Part shown: piece after piece, positions 62,933 through 64,000 of the stretch
Position numbering within the stretch: position 1 is the stretch's first letter
How the letters are laid out: each line of letters starts with the position of its first letter
Assembly (NCBI GenBank): GCA_022614805.1
Contig: JAKEHY010000037.1
Span: forward strand, 1-64,000
Length of the DNA: 64,000 nt
Origin: Candidatus Zixiibacteriota bacterium
Lineage (GTDB): Bacteria; Zixibacteria; MSB-5A5; DSPP01
Direction of reading: 5' to 3'
Translations under genes and position numbers: made by a program
Notes under the pieces: generated by a model
What the model was told of the DNA's origin: nothing
Seen by the model: only the letters and a program-made list of their open reading frames with translations
Databases searched by the model: none

Positions 62933-63685
62933 ATGGCAGGCAAAATAGCCAAGAGTGCCCGGTTTGGAAAAGGAACAATGGTGGGGGAGTTTTGTGTCAT
63001 CGGCGCAAAGGTGAAAATCGGTGCCGGGTGTATCATCGGCAACGGCGTGGTCATCCACGAAGGGAGTATGATTGGTTCCAACGTGCGCATCGACGACCAA
63101 ACCGTCATCGGCAAGCAGCCGATGCGGGCGGCCAATTCGGCGGTCACGAAAGAGCAGGAACTGCCCCCGGCAAAAATCGGCGATAACTGCATCATCGGCA
63201 CGGGGGTGGTGATTTACGCCGGGGCGGTTTTGGGAAACAAAGTTCTGGTGGCGGATTTATCGACCGTGCGGGAGAACGTCGCTGTCGGGGATTTCACCAT
63301 CGTGGGACGGGGCGTGGCCATCGAAAACTTCTGCAAAATCGGCTCCTACTGCAAGCTGGAAACCAACGTTTACATCACCGCCTATTCCGAACTGGAAGAC
63401 CGGGTCTTTGTCGCCCCCTGCGTGGCGACCTCCAACGACAACTTTGTGGGGCGCACGAAAGAGCGGTTCAAACATTTCAAAGGCGTGACCGTCAAAAAGG
63501 GAGGGCGGATTGGAGTGAACGCCACAATTTTGCCGGGAAAAATTATCGCCGAGGACACGCTGGTGGCGGCGGGAGCGTTGGTCACCAAGGATACGCCGGC
63601 GCGCAAAATCGTGGCCGGGGTGCCGGCGAAAGAATTAAGGGAAGTTCCTAAAGAACAACTGTTGGAAAATCAGGAGTGGAAATGA
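62933..63685 (+). CDS. Left-handed beta-helix acyltransferase (WbpD/WlbB-like)
   Basis: A 250-residue hexapeptide-repeat protein. Repeats such as VIGAKVKIGAGCIIGNGVVI fill residues 20-130, and the C-terminal part contains VGVNATILPGKIIAEDTLV-type coils. It should acetylate the 3-amino group formed by the aminotransferase in the same cluster. AAGGAGATGGA precedes ATG 62933. The next gene overlaps its stop by four bases. Confidence 0.9.
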   Translation: MAGKIAKSARFGKGTMVGEFCVIGAKVKIGAGCIIGNGVVIHEGSMIGSNVRIDDQTVIGKQPMRAANSAVTKEQELPPAKIGDNCIIGTGVVIYAGAVLGNKVLVADLSTVRENVAVGDFTIVGRGVAIENFCKIGSYCKLETNVYITAYSELEDRVFVAPCVATSNDNFVGRTKERFKHFKGVTVKKGGRIGVNATILPGKIIAEDTLVAAGALVTKDTPARKIVAGVPAKELREVPKEQLLENQEWK

Positions 63686-64000
63686 AAGTGCCCCTGCTGG
63701 ATTTGAAAAGGCAGTATCAAACGATTAAGCCGGAGTTGGATGCCGCCATCCTGAACGTTATGGCCCATACCCAGTTCATTTTAGGGCCGGAGGTCAAACA
63801 GTTCGAGGAAAAGGCAGCCGCCTTTTGCGGCACCAAGCATGCCATCGGGGTGGCTTCCGGCACGGACGCCTTGCTTCTGGCCCTGCGGGTCTGCGGGGTC
63901 GGTCCGGGGGATGAGGTCATCACTTCGACGTTTTCCTTTTTCGCTTCGGCGGGAGTGGTTTCACGCCTTGGAGCCGTGCCAGTCTTTGCGGATGTCGCCC
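63682..64000 (+). CDS. DegT/DnrJ/EryC1-family sugar aminotransferase, 5' part (WbpE-like)
   Basis: The first 106 residues run off the window edge. VPLLDLKRQYQTIKPELD, FILGPEVKQFEEKAAAFCGTKHAIGVASGTDALLLALR and GDEVITSTFSFFAS are the PLP-aminotransferase start of the family. It probably adds the 3-amino group to the UDP-sugar oxidised by the gene at 61889. The PLP lysine would lie outside the window. Confidence 0.93.
   Translation, partial: MKVPLLDLKRQYQTIKPELDAAILNVMAHTQFILGPEVKQFEEKAAAFCGTKHAIGVASGTDALLLALRVCGVGPGDEVITSTFSFFASAGVVSRLGAVPVFADVA

Overview
The window is GC-rich, densely packed chromosomal DNA from a diderm (Gram-negative) bacterium. Evidence for an outer membrane is an LptD/OstA-type LPS assembly protein, a TamB-like protein followed by an Omp85 barrel, a Wza-like/Wzz-like export pair and the start of an O-antigen sugar locus. 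DUF5916 and putative-LptD proteins, a class I-beta DAHP synthase and many SD-coupled overlapping genes fit an FCB-type or related candidate phylum; the exact phylum is an inference I cannot settle from sequence alone. No IS element, prophage or CRISPR array was seen.

Layout. 1-1.6 kb: two tRNA-Lys genes (TTT, CTT), an IMPase-family phosphatase and tmRNA; each RNA gene is followed directly by a copy of a short GATTAGAG-rich repeat. 1.7-7.9 kb: small metabolic and housekeeping genes (YbaK deacylase, an AT-rich pocket with a BLES03-like gene, methyltransferase, DinB, a 53-aa membrane protein, a HEAIGH membrane protein, GNAT, PhzF, LapA, cupin, VOC). 7.9-8.7 kb: a secreted beta-rich protein.

8.75-26.26 kb: one long unidirectional aromatic amino acid supraoperon. 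A sigma70-type promoter leads into a 24-codon leader peptide with Trp-Tyr-Trp-Tyr codons and a textbook 1:2 / 2:3 / 3:4 attenuator. Then follow dapF, trpE, trpG, trpD, trpC, trpF, trpB, trpA, chorismate mutase, DAHP synthase 1, argS, prephenate dehydrogenase, DAHP synthase 2, aroA, aroE, two gate-domain membrane proteins, aroK, aroB and aroQ, mostly with overlapping or abutting ends. Together they cover erythrose-4-P/PEP to chorismate (except aroC), all of chorismate to Trp, and the first steps to Tyr/Phe. A hairpin-rich spacer separates this block from convergent minus-strand genes.

26.4-33.6 kb, minus strand: a Cys/Met-type PLP enzyme, a membrane protein, a secreted M1 peptidase, an FAH-family enzyme, an HDAC-like deacylase and a MATE transporter. 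33.7-41.2 kb, plus strand: Ser/Thr kinase with PEGA domain, a frameshifted DMT transporter, AlaX editing protein, LptD, HU. 41.5-46.6 kb: a DUF5916 outer-membrane protein, a secreted protein followed by a remnant of a second DUF5916 gene, a 92-aa protein, a HAD phosphatase and a frameshifted YjbQ. 46.8-57.6 kb: ECF sigma factor, zinc anti-sigma factor, an HtrA-like protein that has lost two of its three catalytic residues, a secreted HExxH protein, a CMD-like protein, TamB and an Omp85 protein. 57.7-64 kb: a class I amidotransferase, ThiE-like protein, then surface polysaccharide export genes and a dehydrogenase/acetyltransferase/aminotransferase trio of the WbpB-WbpD-WbpE type, cut by the window end.
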